A DNA stretch of 64,000 nucleotides from Rhodanobacter sp. C03 (GTDB lineage Bacteria > Pseudomonadota > Gammaproteobacteria > Xanthomonadales > Rhodanobacteraceae): assembly GCF_002001175.1 (NCBI RefSeq), contig NZ_MUNT01000001.1:744001-808000 (forward strand), written 5' to 3'. Below the pieces are notes generated by a model. It made no database searches and had not been told where the DNA came from. It worked only from the letters and a program-made list of their open reading frames with translations. Positions 30,130 through 38,336 of this stretch are shown here, one piece after another (the stretch's first letter is position 1; each line of letters starts with the position of its first letter). The translations under genes and the position numbers were made by a program.

Positions 30130-30711
30130 ATGTTCAGTCCGTTGATCCACCGCTTGCAGGAATGCTGGCCGCGCGCCATCAGCACGACGATCAGCCGGCG
30201 CTGGTTGCGACTGGCGCCGATACTGCTGGTCCGGAATCTGCCGGCACTGGGCAGTGTGCTGTACGTGCAACTGCAATCCGCGCGGCGGCCGACGCGGCAG
30301 TTGCCGCGCGGCTTGCTGATCGAGTCGATGCAACTGGCGCCGTTGCTGCAGGGTCATCGATTGATGGCAGCCAGCACGATCACGGTCGAGGGGCCGCGCG
30401 AGTGGATCGAGTGCATCGATCGCGATGGGCGACCGAGTGCGCAACTGCATCTGTTGCCGGATACCGATTACCTCGCATGGGATGCGCTGCTGAGCAGTGC
30501 GAAACCACTCGGTGCACCATCACCTGCGTGTAGGTCGCATCCATGTCGACCGGTCGCTGCGCAACTGCTGTGTTTCCATATGCGCCGGCTGGCTGGGCTG
30601 GACGTGCTTGGCGCCGAGACGACCACCCGCGTGTCCGCATTGAGCCGGCAGCTGGTTGCGCAGATTGCCCGCGAAGAAGCGCAGGCATGGCAGCCGACGA
30701 CGAGGCGCTGA
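30130..30711 (+). CDS. Hypothetical protein encoded with hemP
   Basis: A 193-residue soluble product starting MFSPLIHRLQECWPR, with GGAGG 6 nt before the ATG at 30130. It contains a LHLLPDTDYLAWDALL segment and a C-terminal helix. The position behind Fur-regulated hemP suggests a role in heme or iron handling, possibly a member of a heme-utilisation family I cannot name with certainty. It is the last gene before the sigma-54-controlled array. Confidence 0.68.
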   Translation: MFSPLIHRLQECWPRAISTTISRRWLRLAPILLVRNLPALGSVLYVQLQSARRPTRQLPRGLLIESMQLAPLLQGHRLMAASTITVEGPREWIECIDRDGRPSAQLHLLPDTDYLAWDALLSSAKPLGAPSPACRSHPCRPVAAQLLCFHMRRLAGLDVLGAETTTRVSALSRQLVAQIAREEAQAWQPTTRR

Positions 30712-30746
30712 ACCATCGCGGCGGACGTTCGTCCGGCTGTCCGTGA

Positions 30747-30762
30747 AGTGTCCGCGGACACT
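30747..30762 (+). promoter_or_regulatory. Perfect palindrome, candidate upstream activating site for a sigma-54 activator
   Basis: AGTGTCCGCGGACACT is a perfect 16-bp palindrome centred about 98 bp before the start predicted by the sigma-54 promoter at 30827. Further TGTCCG half-sites lie at 30738-30743 and within 30864-30875 (TGTCCGCGGTCA, one mismatch from the core). Distance and symmetry fit the enhancer site of an NtrC-type dimer; the gene at 54725 encodes such an activator. Confidence 0.72.
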
Positions 30763-30826
30763 CAAATGTGCGCTGGCTTGCATCACAAGTCATTGAAAAT
30801 AAGTAAATATTTTTAGCCATTCCGGC

Positions 30827-30842
30827 TGGCACACGGATTGCA
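30827..30842 (+). promoter_or_regulatory. Sigma-54 (RpoN) -24/-12 promoter of the permease-array operon
   Basis: TGGCACACGGATTGCA matches the consensus TGGCAC-N5-TTGCA exactly, with GG and GC separated by 10 bp. Transcription should start near 30853, about 31 nt before the adaptor ATG. No comparable match with correct spacing was seen before the other genes inspected. Confidence 0.87.
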
Positions 30843-30883
30843 GTCATCGTAGTGCAACCGCGCTGTCCGCGGTCAGGAACGGC

Positions 30884-32158
30884 ATGATGATTCGCGATAC
30901 TTCTGCGCAAGACCGCATAGTCGAGGTCAAACCCAACCGCAAGCGCCGGCTGATTTTGGCCGGCGTCGGCGTGGCCGTGCTGGCGCTGCTGGTATGGCTG
31001 GCGCCGGGCATAGGCCGACTGTTCTCCGCCTCCGCCTCGGTCAGCAGTTCGCGGCTGGCGTTCGCCACCGTCGAACGTGGTCCGTTCGTGCGCGACATTG
31101 CCGCCGAGGGCAAGGTGGTCGCCGCGGTCAGCCCCACCATGTACGCCACCTACGGTGGTGCGGTGACGCTGCAGGTGCACGCGGGCGACACGGTGAAGAA
31201 GGGCCAGGTGCTTGCCGTGGTCGACAGCCCGGAACTGCGCAACAAGCTGGCGCAGGAGCAGTCCAAGGCCGACGGCATGCAGGTCGACTACCTGCAGGCG
31301 CAGGTGGATGCGCGCACCAAACGCAGCGATCTGCAGAAGGCCTACGACAACGCGCAAATCGACGACAAGAGTGCGGAAACCACGCTGGACCGCACGCAGA
31401 AGGCATTCGCCGCAGGTGCTGCCAAGGGCATCGAGGTTGACCAGGCCAAGGACGTGCTGGAAAAGGCGCGTATCACGCTCGCCCATGCCAAGTCCGATCT
31501 GGGCATGAACAACGACAGCCTGAAATTCAACATCCAGGCCAAGAAGCTGGCCCATGACAACCAGCTGCTGGTGGTGCAGGACCTGCAGCGCCAGGTCGAC
31601 GACCTCAACGTGAAGTCGCCGGTCGATGGCCAGGTCGGCCAGCTGTTCATTGCCGAACGCGCCACGGTGGCGAAGGACGCACAACTGCTCAGCGTGATCG
31701 ACCTGTCTGCACTGCAGGTGGAGATGCAGGTGCCGGAAAGCTTCGCGCGTGATCTCGGCATCGGCATGTCCGGCGAGATCAGCGGCAACGGCAATACCTG
31801 GAAGGGTCTGGTCAGTGCGATTTCGCCCGAAGTGGTGAATGGTGAAGTGGCCGCCCGGTTGCGCTTCGACGGCGAGACGCCGAAGCAGTTGCGCCAGAAC
31901 CAGCGCCTGTCGGTGCGCGTGCTACTGGACAAGCGCGACAACGTGCTGACCGTGCAGCGCGGTTCGTTCGTGGACGAATCCGGTGGCAGCTACGCCTACG
32001 TGGTACGCGACGGCATTGCCAGCAAGACCCCGATCCGCGTCGGCGCCTCGAGCATCGACAAGGTGGAGATCCTCGATGGCCTGAAGGAAGGCGACCGCAT
32101 CGTGATCTCCGGCACCGACAGCTTCAAGAGCGCGGCCCGCGTCGCGATCAGCAATTGA
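30884..32158 (+). CDS. HlyD/MacA-type periplasmic adaptor subunit
   Basis: The 424-residue membrane-fusion protein links the inner-membrane transporter to a TolC channel. It has one N-terminal transmembrane helix (about residues 22-42), a lipoyl/barrel-sandwich domain (VTLQVHAGDTVKKGQVLAVVDSPEL as overlapping short motifs), and a long helical hairpin of about 120 residues rich in Gln, Asp and Lys. Beta-barrel and membrane-proximal domains follow (SVRVLLDKRDNVLTV). It is the first gene after the sigma-54 promoter. ATG 30884 or 30887 are both possible; AGGAA lies upstream. Confidence 0.93.
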   Translation: MMIRDTSAQDRIVEVKPNRKRRLILAGVGVAVLALLVWLAPGIGRLFSASASVSSSRLAFATVERGPFVRDIAAEGKVVAAVSPTMYATYGGAVTLQVHAGDTVKKGQVLAVVDSPELRNKLAQEQSKADGMQVDYLQAQVDARTKRSDLQKAYDNAQIDDKSAETTLDRTQKAFAAGAAKGIEVDQAKDVLEKARITLAHAKSDLGMNNDSLKFNIQAKKLAHDNQLLVVQDLQRQVDDLNVKSPVDGQVGQLFIAERATVAKDAQLLSVIDLSALQVEMQVPESFARDLGIGMSGEISGNGNTWKGLVSAISPEVVNGEVAARLRFDGETPKQLRQNQRLSVRVLLDKRDNVLTVQRGSFVDESGGSYAYVVRDGIASKTPIRVGASSIDKVEILDGLKEGDRIVISGTDSFKSAARVAISN

Positions 32159-32163
32159 TGCAC

Positions 32164-32188
32164 TCCTTCCCCTGATGCAGGGGAAGGA
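32164..32188. repeat. Hairpin TCCTTCCCCT/AGGGGAAGGA
   Basis: A perfect 10-bp stem with a 5-nt loop sits between the adaptor and ATPase genes of the operon. It is related to the hairpin at 22430-22453. Inside an operon it may set relative mRNA levels; it lacks a T-run, so full termination is unlikely. Confidence 0.6.
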
Positions 32189-32222
32189 CCAGAAACACCC
32201 CTACCACCACCGAGGAACAACC

Positions 32223-32945
32223 ATGCTGAAGATGACCCACCTGTCCAAGGTCTACCGCACCGAAGTGGTGGAGACCTATGCGTTGCGCGATTTCAACATC
32301 GACGTGAAAGAGGGCGAGTTCGTTGCCGTCACCGGTCCGTCCGGTTCGGGCAAGACCACCTTCCTGACCATCGCCGGCCTGCTGGAAACCTTCAGCGGTG
32401 GTGAGTACCACCTTGATGGTATCGAGGTGAGCAACCTCAACGACAACGCGCGCTCGAAGATCCGCAACGAGAAGATCGGCTTCATCTTCCAGGCGTTCAA
32501 CCTGATCCCCGACCTCAACGTGTTCGACAACATCGAAGTGCCGCTGCGCTACCGCGGCATGAAGGCGGCCGAGCGCAAGCAGCGGATCATGGATTCGCTC
32601 GAACGCGTCGGTCTGGCCTCGCGTGCCAAGCATTATCCGGCCGAACTCTCCGGCGGTCAGCAGCAGCGTGTGGCGATCGCCCGTGCGCTGGCCGGCTCGC
32701 CGCGCCTGCTGCTGGCGGATGAACCGACCGGCAACCTGGATACGCAGATGGCGCGCAGCGTGCTCGAACTGCTCGAGGATATCCATCGCGAAGGCGCCAC
32801 CATCGTGATGGTCACGCATGATCCGGAACTGGCCGCACGCGCGCAGCGCAACGTACACATCATCGATGGCCAGGTGGTGGACCTGTCGGAGGATCCGCGC
32901 TTCCACGCCGGTGCCCATCTGCACGGCGAAGCCCATTCCGGTTGA
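32223..32945 (+). CDS. ABC transporter ATP-binding protein (LolD/MacB-NBD type)
   Basis: The 240-residue nucleotide-binding domain has Walker A GPSGSGKTT, Q-loop FIFQAFNLIPDL, signature LSGGQQQRVAIARAL, Walker B LLLADEPTGNLD and H-loop MVTHDPELA. It closely resembles LolD and the ATPase part of MacB. It is the only ATPase in this operon, so it presumably powers all of the fourteen permeases that follow. GAGGAA precedes the ATG. Confidence 0.96.
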   Translation: MLKMTHLSKVYRTEVVETYALRDFNIDVKEGEFVAVTGPSGSGKTTFLTIAGLLETFSGGEYHLDGIEVSNLNDNARSKIRNEKIGFIFQAFNLIPDLNVFDNIEVPLRYRGMKAAERKQRIMDSLERVGLASRAKHYPAELSGGQQQRVAIARALAGSPRLLLADEPTGNLDTQMARSVLELLEDIHREGATIVMVTHDPELAARAQRNVHIIDGQVVDLSEDPRFHAGAHLHGEAHSG

Positions 32946-32991
32946 TGCCATCCATGTACGCCGAGTCATTCATCGACTGCGAGAACCTTCC

Positions 32992-34335
32992 ATGCGTGTG
33001 AAGTTGTTGCCCCTGCTGCTTTGCATGGTCCTGGCGCCGCTGCCGGGCCATGCCGAGGACCTGATGGATGCCTATCGGCAGGCCGTCGCCAATGACCCGG
33101 TGCTGAGCACCGCCGACGCCGCGCGCCTGGTGGTGGCCGAGAACGTGCCGCAGGCACGCTCGGCCCTGCTGCCGCAGTTGTCGGTCGGGCTGGGGCTGGA
33201 ACAGATCCGTGGCGGCAGCGGTTCCATCACCAGCTCCAACGGCAATATCGTGGACACCGGTTCGAGCGGTTACACACGCGAGCGCGATCTCAGCGGCGTG
33301 CTCAGCCAGCCGATCATCAACCTCGCCGCGATCGCCAGTCTCCGGGCCGCGCAGGCGACCAGGGATTCCGGAGATCAGACTTACCAGGCGGCCCTGCAGA
33401 ACCTCTACGTGCGCGTTTCCGCGGCCTACTTCAATGTGCTGGTCGCGCAGGACAACCTCGACGTCTACCGTTCCTACGAGGATGCCTACAAGCAGGAGTT
33501 CAACCAGTCCAGCACGCGTTTCAAGAATGGTCTGGCGATGGCCTCCGACGTGAGCCAGTCGCAGGCGTATTACCTGTACATCAAGTCCCAGCGGATCACC
33601 GCACAGGACACGCTGAAGGACGCGCAGCGCGGACTGGAACAGATCACCGGCAAGCCGACCGGTACGTTGAAGAAGTTGCGCGAGGATCTGCCGATGCAGG
33701 CGCCGGTACCGGCCGAGGCCCAGGCCTGGGTGGATGCGGCGATGCACAGCAATCCGGTCATTCTCGCCGCGCACTACACAGTAGCGGCCGATGAACATCG
33801 GGTGTCGGCGGCGCGCGCCGGTCATCTGCCGACGCTCAGCGCCACGGTGCAGTACGGCAAGTTCGGCAGCTGGTCCAGCGCGGTGCCGGGTGCGGCAGCC
33901 TACGGTCCTGGCGTGACCACGATCGGGCTGACCCTGACGGTGCCGATCTTCAGCGGTGGACTTACCCAGTCGCAGGTGCGCCAGGCGATTGCCCAGCGCG
34001 ATGAGGATGCCGGCACGCTGGAGAGCCAGCGCCGCCAGGCTGCACGCGATGCCAACAACTACTTCAACCTGGTGGTGGATGGCATCGATCAGGTCGACGC
34101 GGCGCGAACCTCGGTGGAGGCCGCACGCAAATCGCTGGCGTCGATGCGCGCCGGCTACGAGATCGGCACGCAGAGCCTCACCAACGTGGTGTTCGCGATC
34201 GAGCAGCTGGCCAATGTGCAGACCGAATACACCTACGTGCGCCACCAGTTCATCCTCAACAAGCTGCTGCTCAAACAGGTTGCGGGCACGGTGGACATCC
34301 ACGACCTGGAAGACATCAACCGGTTGCTGCAATGA
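32992..34335 (+). CDS. TolC-family outer-membrane channel protein
   Basis: The 447-residue product has a Sec signal peptide (MRVKLLPLLLCMVLAPLPGHA, cleaved before ED) and two outer-membrane-factor repeats with long helices. Typical features are DLMDAYRQAVANDP, the RERDLSGVLSQPI region and a second-half LTVPIFSGG. It forms the outer-membrane exit duct for a tripartite efflux pump. ATG 32992 is preferred; upstream codons overlap the ATPase gene in another frame. Confidence 0.94.
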   Translation: MRVKLLPLLLCMVLAPLPGHAEDLMDAYRQAVANDPVLSTADAARLVVAENVPQARSALLPQLSVGLGLEQIRGGSGSITSSNGNIVDTGSSGYTRERDLSGVLSQPIINLAAIASLRAAQATRDSGDQTYQAALQNLYVRVSAAYFNVLVAQDNLDVYRSYEDAYKQEFNQSSTRFKNGLAMASDVSQSQAYYLYIKSQRITAQDTLKDAQRGLEQITGKPTGTLKKLREDLPMQAPVPAEAQAWVDAAMHSNPVILAAHYTVAADEHRVSAARAGHLPTLSATVQYGKFGSWSSAVPGAAAYGPGVTTIGLTLTVPIFSGGLTQSQVRQAIAQRDEDAGTLESQRRQAARDANNYFNLVVDGIDQVDAARTSVEAARKSLASMRAGYEIGTQSLTNVVFAIEQLANVQTEYTYVRHQFILNKLLLKQVAGTVDIHDLEDINRLLQ

Positions 34336-34397
34336 ACCCGACCGTCCCTGTCGCGCATTGCGCACGGAACATCAGTATCCACGCGGAGGCTTGATCC

Positions 34398-35714
34398 ATG
34401 TTTGCCTATTACCTTGAACTGGCCCTGCGCAGCCTGAAGCGCAGCCCCGGACTCACCGCACTGATGGTGCTGACGATTGCCTTCGGCGTGGCCGCGTCGA
34501 TGACCACCTATTCGGTGTTCCGTGCGGTATCCGGCGATCCGATCCCGTGGAAGTCGGCGAAGCTGTTCGTGCCGCAGATCGACAACTGGGGACCGAACGG
34601 ACGCGGCAGCGACGGCGAGCCGCCGAATGCGATGGACTACAACGACGCGATCACCCTGATGCGCGATCACCGCGCCAAGCTGCAGTCGGCGATGTATCAG
34701 ATTTCTCCATCGATCGTGCCGGCGGACGCCAGCAAGCATCCGATCAACGTCAGCGGCCACGCGGTGTACAGCGAGTTCTTCCCGATGCTGGACGTGCCGT
34801 TCCTGTACGGCAGCGGCTGGAGTGCCGACGACGATACACAACGCGCCGCGGTGGTGGTGATCAGCAGCAAGCTCAACCAGAAGCTGTTCGGCGGCAGCAA
34901 CAGCGTGGGCAAGACGGTCAACGTCGAGGGCAAGGACTATCGCGTGGTGGGCGTGTTGAACGACTGGAACCCGCAGCCGCGCTTCTTCGATGTGGTCAAC
35001 AGCGGTGGGTTCTCCACTGGCGTCGAGGATGTCTTCCTGCCGTTCCAGCGCGCGATCACCGTGGGCATCCCCAACGACGGCAATACCAATTGCAACGCGG
35101 TTCCTACCGAGTCGGGCTTTGTCGGCCTGCAGCACTCCGCCTGCGTGTGGATCGCGTACATGGCCGAGCTGGACGACGCTGCAGCGGCAACGGCTTACAA
35201 GCAGTATCTCGATGGCTATGCGCATGACCTGCAGCAATCCGGCCACTTCGGTTGGGCGCCGAACAACCGTCTGCGCGATCTGCCGGCGTGGCTGGACAAC
35301 CAGCATGTCGTGCCCAGTGACACCAAGGTGTCGCTGCTGGTGGCGCTGGGCCTGCTGCTCGCATGCCTGGTCAATACCGCGGGTCTGCTGCTGGCGAAAT
35401 TCCTGCGCCGCAGCAGCGAGATCGGTGTACGGCGTGCGCTGGGTGCACCACGCATGGCGATCTATGCGCAGTTCCTTACCGAGGCCGGCATCATCGGTCT
35501 GGCCGGTGGCGTGCTGGGCCTGCTGCTGACCGGTGTCGGCGTGGTCAGTGTGGGCTGGGTGCTGCCCAAGGACATCGCCGCGCTGGCACGGGTCGACTTC
35601 TCGTTGCTCACGCTGACCCTGCTGGTGGCTGTCATCGCGACCACGCTGGCCGGCCTCTATCCCACCTTCCGTGCTTCACGCGTGCAACCCGCGTGGCAGC
35701 TCAAGTCGAACTGA
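34398..35714 (+). CDS. FtsX/MacB-type ABC permease, pair 1, a-type
   Basis: The 438-residue inner-membrane permease has one N-terminal helix (about 17-40) and a large MacB-like periplasmic domain (about 45-305). Three C-terminal helices carry the cytoplasmic coupling motif EIGVRRALGA; the protein ends VQPAWQLKSN. It has no fused ATPase domain. Cysteines C232 and C249 in the periplasmic domain may form a disulfide and recur in pairs 2, 3, 4 and 7. Pairs 1 and 2 share a DNWGP segment near residue 60 and form a subgroup distinct from pairs 3-7. GCGGAGG precedes the ATG. Confidence 0.93.
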   Translation: MFAYYLELALRSLKRSPGLTALMVLTIAFGVAASMTTYSVFRAVSGDPIPWKSAKLFVPQIDNWGPNGRGSDGEPPNAMDYNDAITLMRDHRAKLQSAMYQISPSIVPADASKHPINVSGHAVYSEFFPMLDVPFLYGSGWSADDDTQRAAVVVISSKLNQKLFGGSNSVGKTVNVEGKDYRVVGVLNDWNPQPRFFDVVNSGGFSTGVEDVFLPFQRAITVGIPNDGNTNCNAVPTESGFVGLQHSACVWIAYMAELDDAAAATAYKQYLDGYAHDLQQSGHFGWAPNNRLRDLPAWLDNQHVVPSDTKVSLLVALGLLLACLVNTAGLLLAKFLRRSSEIGVRRALGAPRMAIYAQFLTEAGIIGLAGGVLGLLLTGVGVVSVGWVLPKDIAALARVDFSLLTLTLLVAVIATTLAGLYPTFRASRVQPAWQLKSN

Positions 35715-35724
35715 GGAGCGCATC

Positions 35725-36984
35725 ATGACCCTGCATCCCATTCTTGCGGCATTGCGCAAGCACAAGGCTGGCGTGGTGCTGATCTCGCTGCAGATCGCGT
35801 TGACCCTGGCGATCGTCTGCAATGCGGTGTTCATCATCGGTCAGCGTGTCGAGCGGGTGAACCGGCCCACCGGTCTGGATGAGAACGATCTGTTCCTGGT
35901 TTCCCAGCAATGGGTGGGTGCACCCAGTTCGGACGATCCGGCTGGCGTGGAAAAACTCGATGTCATGCAGAAAGAAGATCTGGCCGCGCTGCGCAACCTG
36001 CCTGACGTGGCCTCGGTGACGCCCAGCAATTCGGTGCCGCTGCTCAATTCCTCGTGGACGGGCTCGGTGTCGATCAAGCCCGGACAGCAACTGGGTGACA
36101 AGAGCGGCACGCGTACGGCGTATTACTTCACCGACGAACAGGTGCTCGCCACGCTTGGTTTGCACCTGGTCGCCGGACGCGCGTTTACTGCCGCAGACGT
36201 GCAGCACCAGGGCGCCCGCGATCAGCGCGACCGTCCAGTCATCATCGTGACCCAGGCGCTTGCCGACAAGTTGTTCCCGCAAGGCAGCGCGGTAGGCAAG
36301 GTGATCTATTCGGATGGCAGTAGCTCGCCGAGCACCATCATCGGCGTGGTCGCACGCCTGCAGATCCCAAGCACGGGCAGCTGGGGCAACGACTTCGCCT
36401 GGTACTCGACCCTGGTGCCGACCCGGCTGGATTCGAGCTATGCACGCTATGTGGTGCGCGCCAAGCCGGGCCGGCGTGATGCGGCGATGCACGCCGTACC
36501 TGCGGCGCTGTATGCGGTCAATCCGATGCGCGTGCTGGACGACGATGAAAGTGTCAAGTCATTCGCCGATATACGTGCCAGCGCCTATCGCGCCGATGTC
36601 GGCATGGCGATCCTGATGGGCGTGGTGTGCCTGATCCTGCTGTGCGTCACGGCGGCGGGCATCGTCGGTCTCACCAGTTTCTGGGTCGGTCAGCGGCATC
36701 GGCAGATCGGCGTACGCCGCGCCCTGGGTGCCCGCAAGATCGACATCCTGCATTACTTCCAGATCGAGAACCTGCTGATTGCCGGCGTAGGCGTGGTGCT
36801 GGGCGTGCTTCTGGCGGTGGGCCTCAATATGTGGCTGATGACGCATTACGAGATGACGCGCATCCCGCTGCTTTACGTGGCGACTGGTGTGCTGGCGATG
36901 CTGGCGATCGGTCAGGCGGCGGTGTTCGTGCCGGCCCGCCGCGCCTCCAACGTGCCGCCGGTAGAAGCGACGCGCGCCGCCTGA
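35725..36984 (+). CDS. FtsX/MacB-type ABC permease, pair 1, b-type
   Basis: The 419-residue partner begins MTLHPILAALRKHKAGVV, the b-type N-terminus, with first helix ALTLAIVCNAVFII and the motif PTGLDENDLF after it. The periplasmic domain spans about 45-300, followed by three helices with RQIGVRRALGARK and a VPPVEATRAA end. It starts 10 nt after the a-type stop. With its a-type partner it most likely forms a heterodimeric transmembrane unit, as LolC and LolE do. Confidence 0.92.
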   Translation: MTLHPILAALRKHKAGVVLISLQIALTLAIVCNAVFIIGQRVERVNRPTGLDENDLFLVSQQWVGAPSSDDPAGVEKLDVMQKEDLAALRNLPDVASVTPSNSVPLLNSSWTGSVSIKPGQQLGDKSGTRTAYYFTDEQVLATLGLHLVAGRAFTAADVQHQGARDQRDRPVIIVTQALADKLFPQGSAVGKVIYSDGSSSPSTIIGVVARLQIPSTGSWGNDFAWYSTLVPTRLDSSYARYVVRAKPGRRDAAMHAVPAALYAVNPMRVLDDDESVKSFADIRASAYRADVGMAILMGVVCLILLCVTAAGIVGLTSFWVGQRHRQIGVRRALGARKIDILHYFQIENLLIAGVGVVLGVLLAVGLNMWLMTHYEMTRIPLLYVATGVLAMLAIGQAAVFVPARRASNVPPVEATRAA

Positions 36985-37016
36985 TTCCTGACGCATAGCA
37001 CGGGAGCGATTGATCG

Positions 37017-38327
37017 ATGTTCGTCCACTACCTGACCCTTGGCCTTCGCAGTCTGCGCCGCAATCCGGCGCTGACGGTGCTGATGGTCATGTCGATCGGT
37101 CTGGGTGTGGCCGCTTCGATGACCACCTGGTCGGTATTCCGCGCGGTGTCGGGCAATCCGATACCGGACAAATCCGCACAGCTCTTTACGCCACAGGTCG
37201 ACAACTGGGGTCCGCAGCAGAATGAAAAGGGCGAGCCTCCTTCAGCCTTGAGCTACACCGACGCGATGGCCTTGATGCGCGCGCACCAGGCCACGCAGCA
37301 GACCTTGCTGTATCCGGTGCAACTGTCGGTGTTGCCCGGCGGCAACCGTAGCCTGCCGGTCGCGGTGAATGGCTATGCGGTCTATGGCGATTTCTTCCCG
37401 ATGTTCGAGGTGCCGTTCCAGTACGGCTCCGGCTGGAGTACGGCGGATGACGAGGGACACGCCGCGGTCGTGGTGCTGAGCGGGGAGTTCAACCAGAAGC
37501 TGTTCGGCGGTGCCGACAGTGTGGGACGCGAAGTCACCTTGGGTGGGCATGACTACCGCGTCGTCGGCGTGACCCGGCATTGGGATCCCAAGCCACGCTT
37601 CTTCGCGCTGTTCGGCAGCGGCGGTTTCGAAGATCCCGCGGATTTCTATGTGGCGTTCACGCGTGCGCTGGATCTGCAGATCGATACCACCGGCAACAAC
37701 AGCTGCCGCGGAAAATTGACGGCCACTGGCTGGGACGACTGGCTGCGCAGCAACTGCGTATGGGTCACGCCGTGGGTGGAGCTGGACAGTGCGGTGCAGG
37801 TGGCACGCTACCGCCAGTTTCTTGATGGCTATGCCGCGGATCAGCAACGCGCCGGGCGTTTCGCCTGGGCACCCAACGTGCGTCTGCGCAATGTGATGCA
37901 GTGGCTCGACTTCAACCACGTGGTGCCACCGGAGAGCCGCATCTCGCTGATGGTCTCGCTGGGCTTCTTCGTGATCTGCCTGATCAACACGATCGGCCTG
38001 TTGCTGGCCAAGTTCATGCGCCGGGCCGCGGAGATCGGCGTGCGTCGCGCCCTGGGCGCATCGCGCCGCGAAATCTACAAGCAATATCTGATGGAAGCGG
38101 CCACGGTCGGCGTGGCCGGCGGCGTGCTGGGTCTGTTGCTTACCGCCGCAGGCATCTCCGGCACCGGCCTGTTGTTCAGACCGGAGATCGCGCGCCTGGC
38201 ACATCTGGATCTTTCGCTGGTGGGGCTGACCCTGGTGGTTGCCATTCTCGCCAGCGTGGCGGCGGCGTTCTATCCAGCCTGGCGCGCGGCGCAGGTGCAG
38301 CCAGCCTGGCAGCTGAAGTCGAACTAG
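37017..38327 (+). CDS. FtsX/MacB-type ABC permease, pair 2, a-type
   Basis: A 436-residue permease of the same subgroup as pair 1: LRRNPALTVLMVMSIGLGVAAS helix region, DNWGPQQNEKGEPP, periplasmic cysteines C230 and C247, AEIGVRRALGASRRE and the end VQPAWQLKSN, identical to pair 1a over ten residues. It looks like a tandem duplicate of pair 1a that has diverged mainly in the periplasmic domain. GGGAGCG precedes the start. Confidence 0.92.
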   Translation: MFVHYLTLGLRSLRRNPALTVLMVMSIGLGVAASMTTWSVFRAVSGNPIPDKSAQLFTPQVDNWGPQQNEKGEPPSALSYTDAMALMRAHQATQQTLLYPVQLSVLPGGNRSLPVAVNGYAVYGDFFPMFEVPFQYGSGWSTADDEGHAAVVVLSGEFNQKLFGGADSVGREVTLGGHDYRVVGVTRHWDPKPRFFALFGSGGFEDPADFYVAFTRALDLQIDTTGNNSCRGKLTATGWDDWLRSNCVWVTPWVELDSAVQVARYRQFLDGYAADQQRAGRFAWAPNVRLRNVMQWLDFNHVVPPESRISLMVSLGFFVICLINTIGLLLAKFMRRAAEIGVRRALGASRREIYKQYLMEAATVGVAGGVLGLLLTAAGISGTGLLFRPEIARLAHLDLSLVGLTLVVAILASVAAAFYPAWRAAQVQPAWQLKSN

Positions 38328-38336
38328 GGCGCAGCC

